Source of the DNA: Fusibacter_C sp942493125
GTDB lineage: Bacteria > Bacillota > Clostridia > Peptostreptococcales > Acidaminobacteraceae
Assembly (NCBI GenBank): GCA_942493125.1
Contig: OW818667.1
Span: 1,984,001 to 2,048,000, forward strand
DNA length: 64,000 bases
Direction: 5' to 3'
Part shown: positions 8,392-16,021 of the stretch, one piece after another
How the letters are laid out: every line of letters begins with the position of its first letter
How positions within the stretch are numbered: position 1 is the stretch's first letter
The notes under the pieces: model-generated
The model's input: only the letters and a program-made list of their open reading frames with translations
Database searches by the model: none
What the model was told of the DNA's origin: nothing
Program-made: the position numbers and the translations under genes

Positions 8392-9183
8392 TCATTTTAT
8401 GCGTTGAATGATATTTCGACCTATTCCAGTCAGTCTTGAGATTTGTGTGTTTGATACTTTGAGTTTCTTAATCTCTAATAAAAATTCATTTCTACTCTTA
8501 ATGTCCATCTTTTGACCGTCTTTAAGAAATTCAACTGTGTGACCCAATCTATTTCTAATTATATCCATCGCTTCTTGATCCGTAAGCCTATGAAAATCGT
8601 GTTCATATGAACACTCATTGCTTATTAACTTGTGAAAAGAAAAAAACTCAATTGATTTAAAGCAATCCATAACAGTTTCGGGATTGCATATATAACTGGC
8701 CTTTACTTCATTCTGTTCCATGGTGTACTTCTTAGAGAATTTCTTAAATTCTTTTAAGCTTGACCATGGGTACTTGTGCGCATCCTGATTACTAATTAAT
8801 GAAGCATGGACTGGATTCTGATGAATGTAGCGGATTGTTTTCATGTATTGCTGCGTCGTCATTATTGGAATACTTCCAAATCTAGATTCGAACAGACTAC
8901 CAGTTCTGGAATATTTCAAGTTATAGAAATGAGCATATGGTGTGCTGATACTATGCGCTAATTTTGACAAGTTTTCATTCTGAATTTTTATAAGCATATG
9001 GATGTGATTTGACATTAAACAGTACGCATGTAATTCAAACCCTATTTGCTCTTTTGCCCTTTGCATGTATTCTAAAAATCTCATGTAATCGTACTTTGAT
9101 TCGAAAAGCACTTGCTTATTTGTGCCTCTAAAGACAATATGATATAAATCGTGAGGACTTTTTTCTCGAGGTTTTCTGGGCAT
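8392..9183 (-). CDS. REP-associated tyrosine transposase (RAYT, Y1_Tnp family)
   Basis: A 263-residue single-strand DNA transposase of the IS200/RAYT group. The HUH metal site is HIH at residues 60-62 within LMSNHIHMLIK; the likely nucleophilic tyrosine is in RYIHQNPVHASL (about Y119). Residues 195-263 add a DnaA/TrpR-like helix-turn-helix region (ISRLTGIGRNIIQRI), common in the longer Clostridial forms. The ATG at 9183 follows CGGAGTG; the upstream in-frame GTG at 9189 is too close to that site. It has no IS200-type ends of its own but lies between inverted copies of the dispersed repeat (8268-8297 and 9358-9387), as RAYT genes do with REPs. It is the best candidate enzyme for spreading that repeat. 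Confidence 0.92.
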   Translation of the reverse strand: MPRKPREKSPHDLYHIVFRGTNKQVLFESKYDYMRFLEYMQRAKEQIGFELHAYCLMSNHIHMLIKIQNENLSKLAHSISTPYAHFYNLKYSRTGSLFESRFGSIPIMTTQQYMKTIRYIHQNPVHASLISNQDAHKYPWSSLKEFKKFSKKYTMEQNEVKASYICNPETVMDCFKSIEFFSFHKLISNECSYEHDFHRLTDQEAMDIIRNRLGHTVEFLKDGQKMDIKSRNEFLLEIKKLKVSNTQISRLTGIGRNIIQRIK

Positions 9184-9304
9184 AATCACTCCGTATTGTT
9201 ATAAATTCGATTAAACTATATTAAAGCAATAAAATTCCATATATTCCCATTTATAATAGTATACCATTAAATTTGTCTCTGTCAATAAGCGGTGCGTATA
9301 ACAT

Positions 9305-9337
9305 AAAAAAGCTCAGGATAAAATCCCGAACTTTTTT
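9305..9337 (-). terminator. Terminator after the VanZ-like gene
   Basis: A 15-bp stem with two wobble pairs (arms 9305-9319 and 9323-9337) has A/T tracts on both flanks, suiting minus-strand transcription from the VanZ-like gene. Confidence 0.85.
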
Positions 9338-9356
9338 GAAGAGAATTCTTTTACCG

Positions 9357-9387
9357 ATGAGTCGAATTACCTGGCACCAATAACTCA
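9357..9387 (-). repeat. Dispersed 30-bp repeat, one copy overlapping a stop codon
   Basis: The unit 9358-9387 reads, on the minus strand, TGAGT...ACTCA. Its first TGA (9387-9385) is the stop codon of the VanZ-like gene. A terminator follows. Confidence 0.9.
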
Positions 9388-9897
9388 CTTACTACGCCTA
9401 AAGACCTTCCTATACAAGACTAATATCAGCATAAACAAGCACATCCCCATGAATGCACCTGCTGCATCGAGCACGACATCGTTGAGCTGGGAGGTGCGAT
9501 CCGTTAACCCTTGAATTAACTCATCAAAAACTGCGATGATCGTTGGCAAGCAAACACCAATTAAAGCGGCAATCAACCATTTTTTTGTATAAAACCATCC
9601 AAAAATGGATGCAATAATCCCTAAAATAAAATAAATAGCAAAATGAGCCGTTTTTCGAACTTTTGAATTAGAATCGTATTGACCTCCATACAAATCGTCG
9701 AATACAAAAGATTCAATTTTATTGAGAATTTTACTATCAGATATGTTAAATATTGAATTTAAGCGTTCGTAAACAGTGAGAACTTCTCTTGATTGTTGGT
9801 TGGATGCGTTCGCTGGTTGAGATGAAAAGTAAAAGATCAACCCAATCCAAAATATAAGGGCTAAGCTGCCAATAATGATTATATATTTCGATTTCAT
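9385..9897 (-). CDS. VanZ-like family membrane protein
   Basis: A 170-residue protein with four predicted membrane segments and the VanZ-like pattern: an N-terminal segment ending in FYFSSQPA, the KTAHFAIYFILG motif (about 90-101), and DELIQGLTDRTSQLNDVVLDAAGA (about 125-148) before the last segment. VanZ gives low-level teicoplanin resistance in enterococci, but the wider family is of unknown function. The start follows GGAGGCAAT. Its TGA stop is the first three bases of a dispersed repeat, and a terminator lies 48 bases further on. It seems monocistronic. Confidence 0.88.
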   Translation of the reverse strand: MKSKYIIIIGSLALIFWIGLIFYFSSQPANASNQQSREVLTVYERLNSIFNISDSKILNKIESFVFDDLYGGQYDSNSKVRKTAHFAIYFILGIIASIFGWFYTKKWLIAALIGVCLPTIIAVFDELIQGLTDRTSQLNDVVLDAAGAFMGMCLFMLILVLYRKVFRRSK

Positions 9898-10040
9898 ATT
9901 GCCTCCAAAGTACCGAAAAATACTTACAATTGAGATATACCCTTGATATATACCCTTTCTATAGCTATCAAATAATACTTATTTGAGATTAATTTGAGAT
10001 TTATCTGACTTTCTTAATTGCAATATGATTATACTCTATC

Positions 10041-10076
10041 AAAATAAAAGGCTACCTAATTTTACTTAGATAGCCT
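10041..10076 (-). terminator. Terminator after the GreA/B-like gene
   Basis: Arms AGGCTACCTAA (10049-10059) and TTAGATAGCCT (10066-10076) form an 11-bp stem with one mismatch; the minus-strand tail TTTTATTTT follows. Confidence 0.85.
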
Positions 10077-10081
10077 AGTAT

Positions 10082-10495
10082 TCACATCTTTATTCGCTCA
10101 ATTCTATAATAAAAAACACCTTGAGGTGTGTGGACTTCGACGCGTTCATTTTTCGCTTTAAGTAGCATCGCTCGCCCGACTTTTGACAAATATGACGCCA
10201 AAACAACATCCTCTGACGAGGCATCATCGTTTGGCGACACTATCTTGAAGGCTATGCGTTCTCCTTCAGTCTCATCCATTACTGTAACCACCGATGAGAT
10301 GGTCACAAACGGCATGTCCTCAGCATCAACTGTCACTTCTCCAAAAACATCCTTAATCGTTTTCAGATACCCATCCACAAAATGCTCGTATTCCTGTTTT
10401 TCTTGATAATCAAATCCAAATAGTTTCTCACTCACTTCTAGCTTATCCTGCTCAACCCACGCCAAATGGCGCTTGAGCAAATCTCCACCAGACAT
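10082..10495 (-). CDS. GreA/GreB C-terminal domain protein
   Basis: A 137-residue protein. The last 75 residues match the FKBP-like C-terminal domain of Gre elongation factors (VTVMDE..GERIAFKIV, ASYLSKVGRAMLLKAKNERVEVHTPQGVFYYRI). Gre factors enter the secondary channel of RNA polymerase and stimulate transcript cleavage by means of an N-terminal coiled coil. Here the N-terminal part is only about 58 residues and lacks an obvious coiled-coil hairpin with the acidic tip, so it may bind polymerase without cleavage activity, as Rnk-type proteins do. The start at 10495 follows GAGGAGG; the longer ORF to 10570 has no such site. Confidence 0.8.
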   Translation of the reverse strand: MSGGDLLKRHLAWVEQDKLEVSEKLFGFDYQEKQEYEHFVDGYLKTIKDVFGEVTVDAEDMPFVTISSVVTVMDETEGERIAFKIVSPNDDASSEDVVLASYLSKVGRAMLLKAKNERVEVHTPQGVFYYRIERIKM

Positions 10496-10563
10496 ACTCA
10501 GCCTCCTCGATTCATATTGTTCAGAAATTAATACATTTAATGGAAGTCCCATAAAAATGTAAC

Positions 10564-10680
10564 AAGGCACCCCGCAGTAGTCTGCGAAATGCCTTACTTA
10601 ACCATAGCACGTATTTGTATTTAAGTCAAATTTGCACTATTCAGTCAATTGCACCCAGCAACAATTTGCGAAATGCCTTT
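10564..10680. repeat. Two related hairpins (GCACCC-GCA...TGC-GAAATGC)
   Basis: 10570-10595 and 10651-10676 share GCACCC, GCA, TGCGAAATGC in the same order with different loops; each folds into nested GCA/TGC stems, and the first also has AAGGCA/TGCCTT outer arms. They lie between the GreA/B-like gene and the end of the matrix operon and may end or stabilise its minus-strand transcript, though the U-tract is poor. Confidence 0.6.
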
Positions 10681-10714
10681 AATACGCATCATACATCTTT
10701 ATACATCTTCATAC

Positions 10715-11545
10715 TTAAAATTGATTCTTATATAGCAGCCAGATGCCGACACCGATCAATGACAAGCCTGCAATCCAGAAATAGAATGCAGCTAGTTGCC
10801 CCGTTTTAGGCAGAGCCACGTCAAGAGGGATAGGTTCGTCGAATATTTCATTTAAACTCTCAGTGGTTACCACTTCGCCGAGTGGTGTATCTTCTTCTTC
10901 AATAACAACTGTTTCCGAAGTGATGAAAGCTTGAGTTTCTGCAGGAACTGTAGGAATAATTGCTTGAGTTTCATCAGTCGATTCTGTCGACTCACTGGTG
11001 TTCTCCGTTGTTGACTGGTTATTGCCTACTGTTACAAATGTCCAGTACGCCTGAAAAGTAGATCCCTGGTATTCATTGTTCGCGGACTGAGGAAAAGATA
11101 CCTCAAAATCTAGTACCAGTTTTGATCCGACTGCCATCTGTGCAATACTGATTTGAACGCGTTCAGATGCGTCCCGAAAGGACATTTGTGGCACTAAAAT
11201 GCGTTCACCAGACTTGATTTCAACCAGTAAACGATCTGCCAAACTGCCACCTCGTGGTGACGTTTCACTTCCCTGTTTGATATTGGTTTTGAAATATACT
11301 TCAAATGGCATTGAACCATCATTTTCTAAAGTCATCGTAGACCTTACAACGTCACCCGGTCCAAGATTGTCGGTCATAGCGGATTCCGGACCCTTTTTTA
11401 TCACCAATCCGAGATTGCTGCCTAGCACGTAGGCATTCTCTAGGTCTGCGAAAAGTATCGTTGGAACAATCATGATTACAACTCCGAGTAGAACCAAAAT
11501 CGATACCATTTTTTTTATTAACATGGATTCATTTTGCCTATTCAT
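10715..11545 (-). CDS. LPXTG-anchored TasA-like surface protein
   Basis: A 276-residue protein with an N-terminal hydrophobic export signal (about 12-33), a beta-rich body with features of the SipW/TasA group (SANNEYQGSTFQAYWTF near 155-170), a Ser/Thr/Glu linker, and a C-terminal sorting signal: LPKTG at about 245, a hydrophobic segment, and a weakly charged tail. It should be attached to peptidoglycan by a sortase not encoded in this window. The start at 11545 follows GGAGGTGG; its ATG overlaps the preceding stop (ATGAATAG), so it is translationally coupled to the secreted protein upstream. It may anchor matrix fibres to the wall. Confidence 0.85.
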   Translation of the reverse strand: MNRQNESMLIKKMVSILVLLGVVIMIVPTILFADLENAYVLGSNLGLVIKKGPESAMTDNLGPGDVVRSTMTLENDGSMPFEVYFKTNIKQGSETSPRGGSLADRLLVEIKSGERILVPQMSFRDASERVQISIAQMAVGSKLVLDFEVSFPQSANNEYQGSTFQAYWTFVTVGNNQSTTENTSESTESTDETQAIIPTVPAETQAFITSETVVIEEEDTPLGEVVTTESLNEIFDEPIPLDVALPKTGQLAAFYFWIAGLSLIGVGIWLLYKNQF

Positions 11546-12296
11546 ACCCACCTCCAGAAGAGACATTTTGCGCTTCAGCCTCGAAATAGAGATCTAAAGC
11601 ACCTTCCCATTCTGGATCAATAACCAAAATCTCAGCGTCAACTTGGATCGTCTCATTTGGTAAAACTGGATATCTATAGACGTACCAACCGTTTTCATCC
11701 TGCATCCACAGCTCATTTGTCAATGTAATGACATAACTCGGCACTTCTTTGATTTTCGAAATTGCCGCCATTTCTATTTCCGTGGTCAATTCTGTTTCAG
11801 TAGTCAATTCCGTTTCAGTAGTCATTTCTGTTTCAGTGGTCATTTCCGTTTCATTTGTGATTAGCATATCATTTTCGATTAATAGCGCATTTGCAACTTC
11901 TCGAAATGCTTCAGTTGGCGCATCTGTCACAACTTCACTTGAAGCTTCACTTGTTGCCTCAGAGGCAGTCTCACTTATGGCCTCGCTTGATGCTTCAACA
12001 GATGCTTCACTTGCTGTTTCAACTCTAATCGTCTGCGCCCATTGGCACACAACTTTAACTCTGAGATTCAAATTCATAGTGCCTGTATTTTGAACTGTCC
12101 AGCTCGGATTTTTCACATACGTATATGGATCTTCACTTGCTGGATAGGTGTTTACCGATGTCAATGAAAGACTTCCCATTTCAAAAACTGAGCTCCCAAC
12201 AGATTCTTGATCGCTAAAAAAGGCAAGGGTAACGCCCGAAATCACAAAGCTAGCCGTCAAAAGTAAAGTCATGCTTAACAATATTAACTTTTTCAC
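11538..12296 (-). CDS. SipW-type signal peptide protein, TasA/CalY-like
   Basis: A 252-residue secreted protein starting at a GTG with AGGAGGGG upstream. The N-terminus is a SipW-dependent signal (hydrophobic run, then AFFSDQESVGSSVFEMGSLSL, residues about 25-45), as in TasA and camelysin. The middle (about 95-180) is low complexity, rich in Ala/Ser/Glu then TETEMTTE/TETELTTE repeats encoded by a 12-18 bp DNA repeat. The ends resemble one TasA-like beta domain interrupted by this insert (LNLRVKV before, PNETIQVDAEILVIDPEWEGA after). It overlaps by 8 bases the LPKTG gene downstream. Confidence 0.82.
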   Translation of the reverse strand: MKKLILLSMTLLLTASFVISGVTLAFFSDQESVGSSVFEMGSLSLTSVNTYPASEDPYTYVKNPSWTVQNTGTMNLNLRVKVVCQWAQTIRVETASEASVEASSEAISETASEATSEASSEVVTDAPTEAFREVANALLIENDMLITNETEMTTETEMTTETELTTETELTTEIEMAAISKIKEVPSYVITLTNELWMQDENGWYVYRYPVLPNETIQVDAEILVIDPEWEGALDLYFEAEAQNVSSGGGYE

Positions 12297-12330
12297 TTTG
12301 CCCCTCCTTTTTACACTAAAGTGAGAGTGA

Positions 12331-12400
12331 GTGAGTGGTGGTGCCAGGCATATCGACTCATTGTATACAATGAGTCAAAATGCCTGGCACCACTGCTCAC
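12331..12400. repeat. Dispersed 30-bp repeat, inverted pair forming a long hairpin
   Basis: A forward unit (12332-12360) and a reverse unit (12371-12399) are separated by 10 bases and pair over about 23 bp with two mismatches. The hairpin lies in the 121-bp gap between two matrix genes of the same strand; its reverse copy follows the stop of the propeller protein, whose TGA is again within a TGAGT. Confidence 0.9.
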
Positions 12401-12417
12401 TACCCCAATACATCCAC

Positions 12418-13623
12418 TCATGGTGTGCCGTAATATGGCACGCCCCATTCGTGATATGGTGCATAATTTGTTGCTTGTATTGCGTCAAACATTGGACTAA
12501 CTACATAGGATTGACCCTGATACGCATCATTCGTTAAAGTCCCATCAAGTGTGATCACGAGATGTACAGAGACACTCTCACCAGGTACAACTTTTGGCAA
12601 ATAATACAGTGTTTGATCAACTACTACCCAATTGGCTGCATTCATTGAAGCATCTAACATGATCGACACATTGTTAGATTCTAGCGAATCAAGTTGCCAA
12701 TTGCCATTTAAATTCAATCTGAAATTCAAATCGGTACTTCCTGTATTCTTCACATAATAGTGAATCAACTCGACGTCACTTGGATTCCATTTATTTTGTG
12801 CGTTTGAAGCTAAATCGTTGAAATTGCGATCCCCAGGACTCCAGCTCAATAGTTCAGCATTGCCATCACTTAAGTTGATTCTGTACCAACCCTTTGGCAA
12901 TCCTGTACTGCCAGTACCTTCATTTACATGACCGTAAAGTGCACCATCAGAACCGAAGGAGATTTGCATATGGTTTGGAAAACCCTTATCAATTTTGGTA
13001 TAAACCTTCGTCGATAAATCGATCTTGAAAAATACTTTTTCAGTGGCATTGGCGCTGCCATAAAGCACGTTATCATTGATATCAAGTGCTATGTCTCCAA
13101 AATTGTAGCTTCCACTTGCAAAATTCGCCAAAAATAAGACATCTGTTTTTATTGAGCCATTTGGATTAAAATCCACACGCCTTAAATCATTTGTCGCTTG
13201 AGGAATGTACCAATAGTACCCTCCACCAAATGTCGCACCTGCTGGCCTTCCACCACTCAGTGAGCCAGCAGATGTTTCCACATTAAAATCATAAAAGTAC
13301 AACTCGATCCCGTAAGGCGTGTAGTAAAGCCTTTTGTTGACACGATCGTAAGCTAGGGCATTGACGTACTTATCACCGGTTGTACCGATGGTCCGATCAA
13401 ACAGCAAATACGAATTGCCATTGGTCAGATCTATTTCGTAGAGGTCGCCCGTAACATCCTCAACACCGAAAATCATAGATGCGCCTGCATCAATGCTCAG
13501 CGTTCCAGATGTAAAAGTTGCCGTACCCGCAGTATCCGCATCCACAAACCACGCCATGGTTGCACCGCCTACAAGGAGGGACGATAAAGCTATTACAAGT
13601 GCTGCAATAAATATTTTCTTCAT
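12418..13623 (-). CDS. SipW-type secreted protein with a beta-propeller-like insert
   Basis: A 401-residue secreted protein. Residues 1-47 are a SipW-type signal (GGATMAWFVDADTAGTATFTSG) nearly identical to that of the next gene upstream. Residues about 50-270 are an insert of repeated short beta blades (NALAYDRVNKRLYYTPYG, DIALDINDNVLYGSA, MQISFGSDGALYGHV) like those of DUF6923/propeller proteins. Residues about 285-390 return to a TasA-like beta domain (YYVKNTGSTDLNFRLNLNG, GESVSVHLVITLDG, NDAYQGQSYVVSPMFDAI). The start follows GAGGAGG at a somewhat long spacing. The insert could give a matrix fibre subunit a binding surface. Confidence 0.83.
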   Translation of the reverse strand: MKKIFIAALVIALSSLLVGGATMAWFVDADTAGTATFTSGTLSIDAGASMIFGVEDVTGDLYEIDLTNGNSYLLFDRTIGTTGDKYVNALAYDRVNKRLYYTPYGIELYFYDFNVETSAGSLSGGRPAGATFGGGYYWYIPQATNDLRRVDFNPNGSIKTDVLFLANFASGSYNFGDIALDINDNVLYGSANATEKVFFKIDLSTKVYTKIDKGFPNHMQISFGSDGALYGHVNEGTGSTGLPKGWYRINLSDGNAELLSWSPGDRNFNDLASNAQNKWNPSDVELIHYYVKNTGSTDLNFRLNLNGNWQLDSLESNNVSIMLDASMNAANWVVVDQTLYYLPKVVPGESVSVHLVITLDGTLTNDAYQGQSYVVSPMFDAIQATNYAPYHEWGVPYYGTP

Positions 13624-13664
13624 CGACCTTTGTTGCCTCCTCTCTTAAGTGGTTGATTGGGGGA

Positions 13665-14465
13665 TTATGGTTGTATATCTAATTGATCATTTAACCAGTC
13701 AATATGTGTTGTTCCCATAGTTGGATACAACGCATTCAAAGCATTGACTGCATCTGCATTAACTTGAGTTGCATTCACATTAAATCCAACAGTGATTGGT
13801 GATACATATGGTGCATTGCCTTGATACAAGTTATTTGCACTTTGATGGAATCCAAACTCAACAGTGATGACATATTTATTATCGCCAGGTTTCAAAGCGC
13901 CCATCATTTCATAAACTGTTCCAGGAACCATGGCTGCATTATTATTCCAGTTTCTAAGCGTAATAACATGATCTGGAGATAAATCAGCAACTGAATCATA
14001 CCAAGCTTTTTCGCCTGCATTATTACCAGTAGTGAAAGGAACTAGTACACCTCTGCCATTTTCGATAAAGTTGTATCCAGAATACCAATCAGTTGACCAA
14101 TCATTACCATTTGCATCCAGATATTCGATGCCCATTGTTTTAATATATAGTTTATCAAGCAAAGCATCTTTAATTGGATCTTGTGCTGAGAAAACCCAAT
14201 CGCCAAACCATGCAAGATTCTTAGATCCATTATTCATAATTTCAATTTCAATCAAATCTGTAACTTCACCAGGTGCCATATTTGAAAGTTCAGCTACCAC
14301 TAAACTAGACAAACCATCAGATACGTCAACATCCAACGTACCAGCAGTGAAAGTAGCAGTTCCAGCAGTATCAGCATCAGTGAACCATGCGCCAGTTAAG
14401 CCGCCGATGAGTGCAGTTGTCAAAACGATTAGCATAACGCTTGCGATTAATTTCATTTTTAACAT
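13665..14465 (-). CDS. TasA/camelysin-like matrix protein with SipW-type signal
   Basis: A 266-residue secreted protein. Residues 1-45 form a SipW-dependent signal (hydrophobic run, GAWFTDADTAGTATFTAGTLDVDV). The body has TasA features: AELSNMAPGEVTDLIEIEIMNNGSKNLAW, then a domain ending FHQSANNLYQGNAPYVSPITVGFNVNATQ. TasA-family proteins assemble into extracellular matrix fibres. The ATG at 14465 follows GGAGGG; the ORF start at 14480 is within that site. A c-di-GMP-I riboswitch lies directly upstream. It precedes two further SipW-type proteins and follows sipW, giving the classic tapA-sipW-tasA order. Confidence 0.88.
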   Translation of the reverse strand: MLKMKLIASVMLIVLTTALIGGLTGAWFTDADTAGTATFTAGTLDVDVSDGLSSLVVAELSNMAPGEVTDLIEIEIMNNGSKNLAWFGDWVFSAQDPIKDALLDKLYIKTMGIEYLDANGNDWSTDWYSGYNFIENGRGVLVPFTTGNNAGEKAWYDSVADLSPDHVITLRNWNNNAAMVPGTVYEMMGALKPGDNKYVITVEFGFHQSANNLYQGNAPYVSPITVGFNVNATQVNADAVNALNALYPTMGTTHIDWLNDQLDIQP

Positions 14466-14505
14466 GATTAAACCCTCCATAATTTTAATTAGGTACTTTA
14501 AATAT

Positions 14506-14582
14506 GGCGGTCAGGCTACCATCTTATGTAGAAGGTCCTATGACTTTGCGTCCTCACCTTTCGATGAGTTTGCCTTTTCAGT
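14506..14582 (-). promoter_or_regulatory. c-di-GMP-I (GEMM) riboswitch upstream of the TasA-like gene
   Basis: On the minus strand the region shows the class I aptamer in full: AAGGCAAAC, a stem capped by GAAA (CTCATC-GAAA-GGTGAG), GGACGCAAAGTC, a second stem, and ATGGTAGCC before the closing GCC. Downstream, CCATA (plus 14503-14507) can pair with TATGG (plus 14477-14481), which contains the first bases of the Shine-Dalgarno. Closing the aptamer would use the neighbouring GCC and disfavour that pairing, suggesting a translational ON switch; the direction is inference. Confidence 0.92.
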
Positions 14583-14671
14583 GACGTAGATATTTGTTAC
14601 TTTTGTTGCTTGTGTTACCTTACCCCAAAATTTTGACTTGCAACCCCTCCTCATACCCCTTAATTATTTGA

Positions 14672-15253
14672 TCATTCCGTCGCGCTAGGTATCACATTTG
14701 GATTTTCTTTTGACAATTTTTCGGCTTTCATTTTCTTAACCGTTTTGATCATCGATAAAATCTCAAAAATGATTAGAAACACTCCGGGAATAATGATTAA
14801 TGCCACCAATCCCATTCTAGATTGAGAGAAGCTGAGAAGTTTTCCTAGATACGGAATTGTAAAAGCAACTCTGCCCACAAGTTGGCTCGAATCCAGTAGT
14901 GAAGGGTCGTCCACGTCATTGGCATCGCCGCGTGTCACGAAACTTATCGCGCCGTTGCTCTTGACGATATCCACCACTCTATGCGTCGTTGCCGCCTCAG
15001 AAGCAACGCCTTTGTATGTAATCACATCGCCAATTTTTATCGACTCTGGCGGTGTCGATTTGATGATTGCGAGCGAACCCGCTTCAAATGTAGGACTCAT
15101 GCTGCCACCGATGACAATATACATCTGATGACCAGCTATCGTTGGCGGCCCATTCACTAATTTGCTTTGGATCACAGAGAACAGTAAAAAAGCGACCAAT
15201 ATTAACCCGATGGTAAACCCAATATTTCCAATCCATTTGAGGATATGTTTCAT
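14672..15253 (-). CDS. sipW: Signal peptidase I, SipW type
   Basis: A 193-residue membrane peptidase of the ER/archaeal-like subgroup, in which the general-base lysine is replaced by histidine. The serine nucleophile is S51 in IGGSMSPTF, the histidine H91 in TTHRVVD, and acidic residues follow at 110-115 (RGDANDVDD). Membrane segments lie at about 10-30 and 150-172. SipW enzymes cleave the signals of TasA and TapA type matrix proteins, and three such signals are encoded directly downstream. The start overlaps the stop of the preceding gene (ATGA), so the two are coupled. Confidence 0.95.
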   Translation of the reverse strand: MKHILKWIGNIGFTIGLILVAFLLFSVIQSKLVNGPPTIAGHQMYIVIGGSMSPTFEAGSLAIIKSTPPESIKIGDVITYKGVASEAATTHRVVDIVKSNGAISFVTRGDANDVDDPSLLDSSQLVGRVAFTIPYLGKLLSFSQSRMGLVALIIIPGVFLIIFEILSMIKTVKKMKAEKLSKENPNVIPSATE

Positions 15254-15837
15254 AAGTTGCCTCCTGCCTGCTCAGTCGTTTCTGTTGTTTCTGATGAATC
15301 AGTTGATTCTGTTGACCCCGTCGATCCTGTATTTGTTGGTTCAATGCTCTCTGTCGTATTCGTACTTTGAGATGCATCGTTTTTTTCCGTTGTGTCAGTA
15401 TTTTTTGTAGAATCAGAACTGTCTGTAGAATCAGAACTGTCTGTTGAACCCGAACTGTTTGTGTTTTCTGTTAATCCAGAAGGATCCGAGTTATCTTTGG
15501 ATTCTGAATCTGCCGTAGAACCCGGCACTTCATTGGGTTCTGATACTTCAGTGGCTTCTGTCACTTCAGTAGATCTTGGCACTTCATTGGATCCTAACAC
15601 TTCTGTAGACGCCGTCACTTCAGTGAGTTCTGTGCTTGCAGTTGTTACTGGCAATACCTTTGGAATCACCTTTACCGGTTCTTGTATGACACTAAATTCA
15701 TATTGGATGACATCTGAAGTTATGTGAACGGGTGTGAAATCAGCTTTTGTTTTTTGAAATGGATTTGTGCTCACTATAAAGACGAGAAGAAAGGTCATGC
15801 CTATCGTTAAGTATATGCGCACTCTTTTTTCGGACAT
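15250..15837 (-). CDS. Ser/Thr/Glu-rich membrane-anchored protein in the TapA position
   Basis: A 195-residue protein with a basic N-terminus, one hydrophobic segment at about 7-25 and then an extracytoplasmic region. Residues about 60-190 are low complexity (STEV, SSDSTDSS, TESIEPTNTG). I do not recognise a family by sequence. Its place just before sipW, with ATGA overlap, matches tapA (yqxM) in Bacillus, whose product is a minor matrix fibre component, but there is no visible similarity. The start at 15837 follows GGGAGG; the longer ORF to 15897 does not have such a site. Confidence 0.75.
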   Translation of the reverse strand: MSEKRVRIYLTIGMTFLLVFIVSTNPFQKTKADFTPVHITSDVIQYEFSVIQEPVKVIPKVLPVTTASTELTEVTASTEVLGSNEVPRSTEVTEATEVSEPNEVPGSTADSESKDNSDPSGLTENTNSSGSTDSSDSTDSSDSTKNTDTTEKNDASQSTNTTESIEPTNTGSTGSTESTDSSETTETTEQAGGNL

Positions 15838-15963
15838 GTCAGCCTCCCTTAATATGCTTTCAGTATTTATTGGTTCAAATACTACAATATCATTCAACTG
15901 TTATCTGCCCGTTATTCACAGATGCTTTACTAGTTTTTTTGCAGTTATATTTCAGTTACACGC

Positions 15964-15992
15964 AAAAAAAAGTTGCCAAAATTTTTGGCAAC
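15964..15992 (-). terminator. Terminator after the SARP-like regulator
   Basis: GTTGCCAAA (15972-15980) pairs with TTTGGCAAC (15984-15992), and eight A on the plus strand give a U8 tail for minus-strand transcription. It separates the regulator from the matrix operon. Confidence 0.93.
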
Positions 15993-16021
15993 GCATTCAA
16001 GAATCTATATTCATTTTCCAT

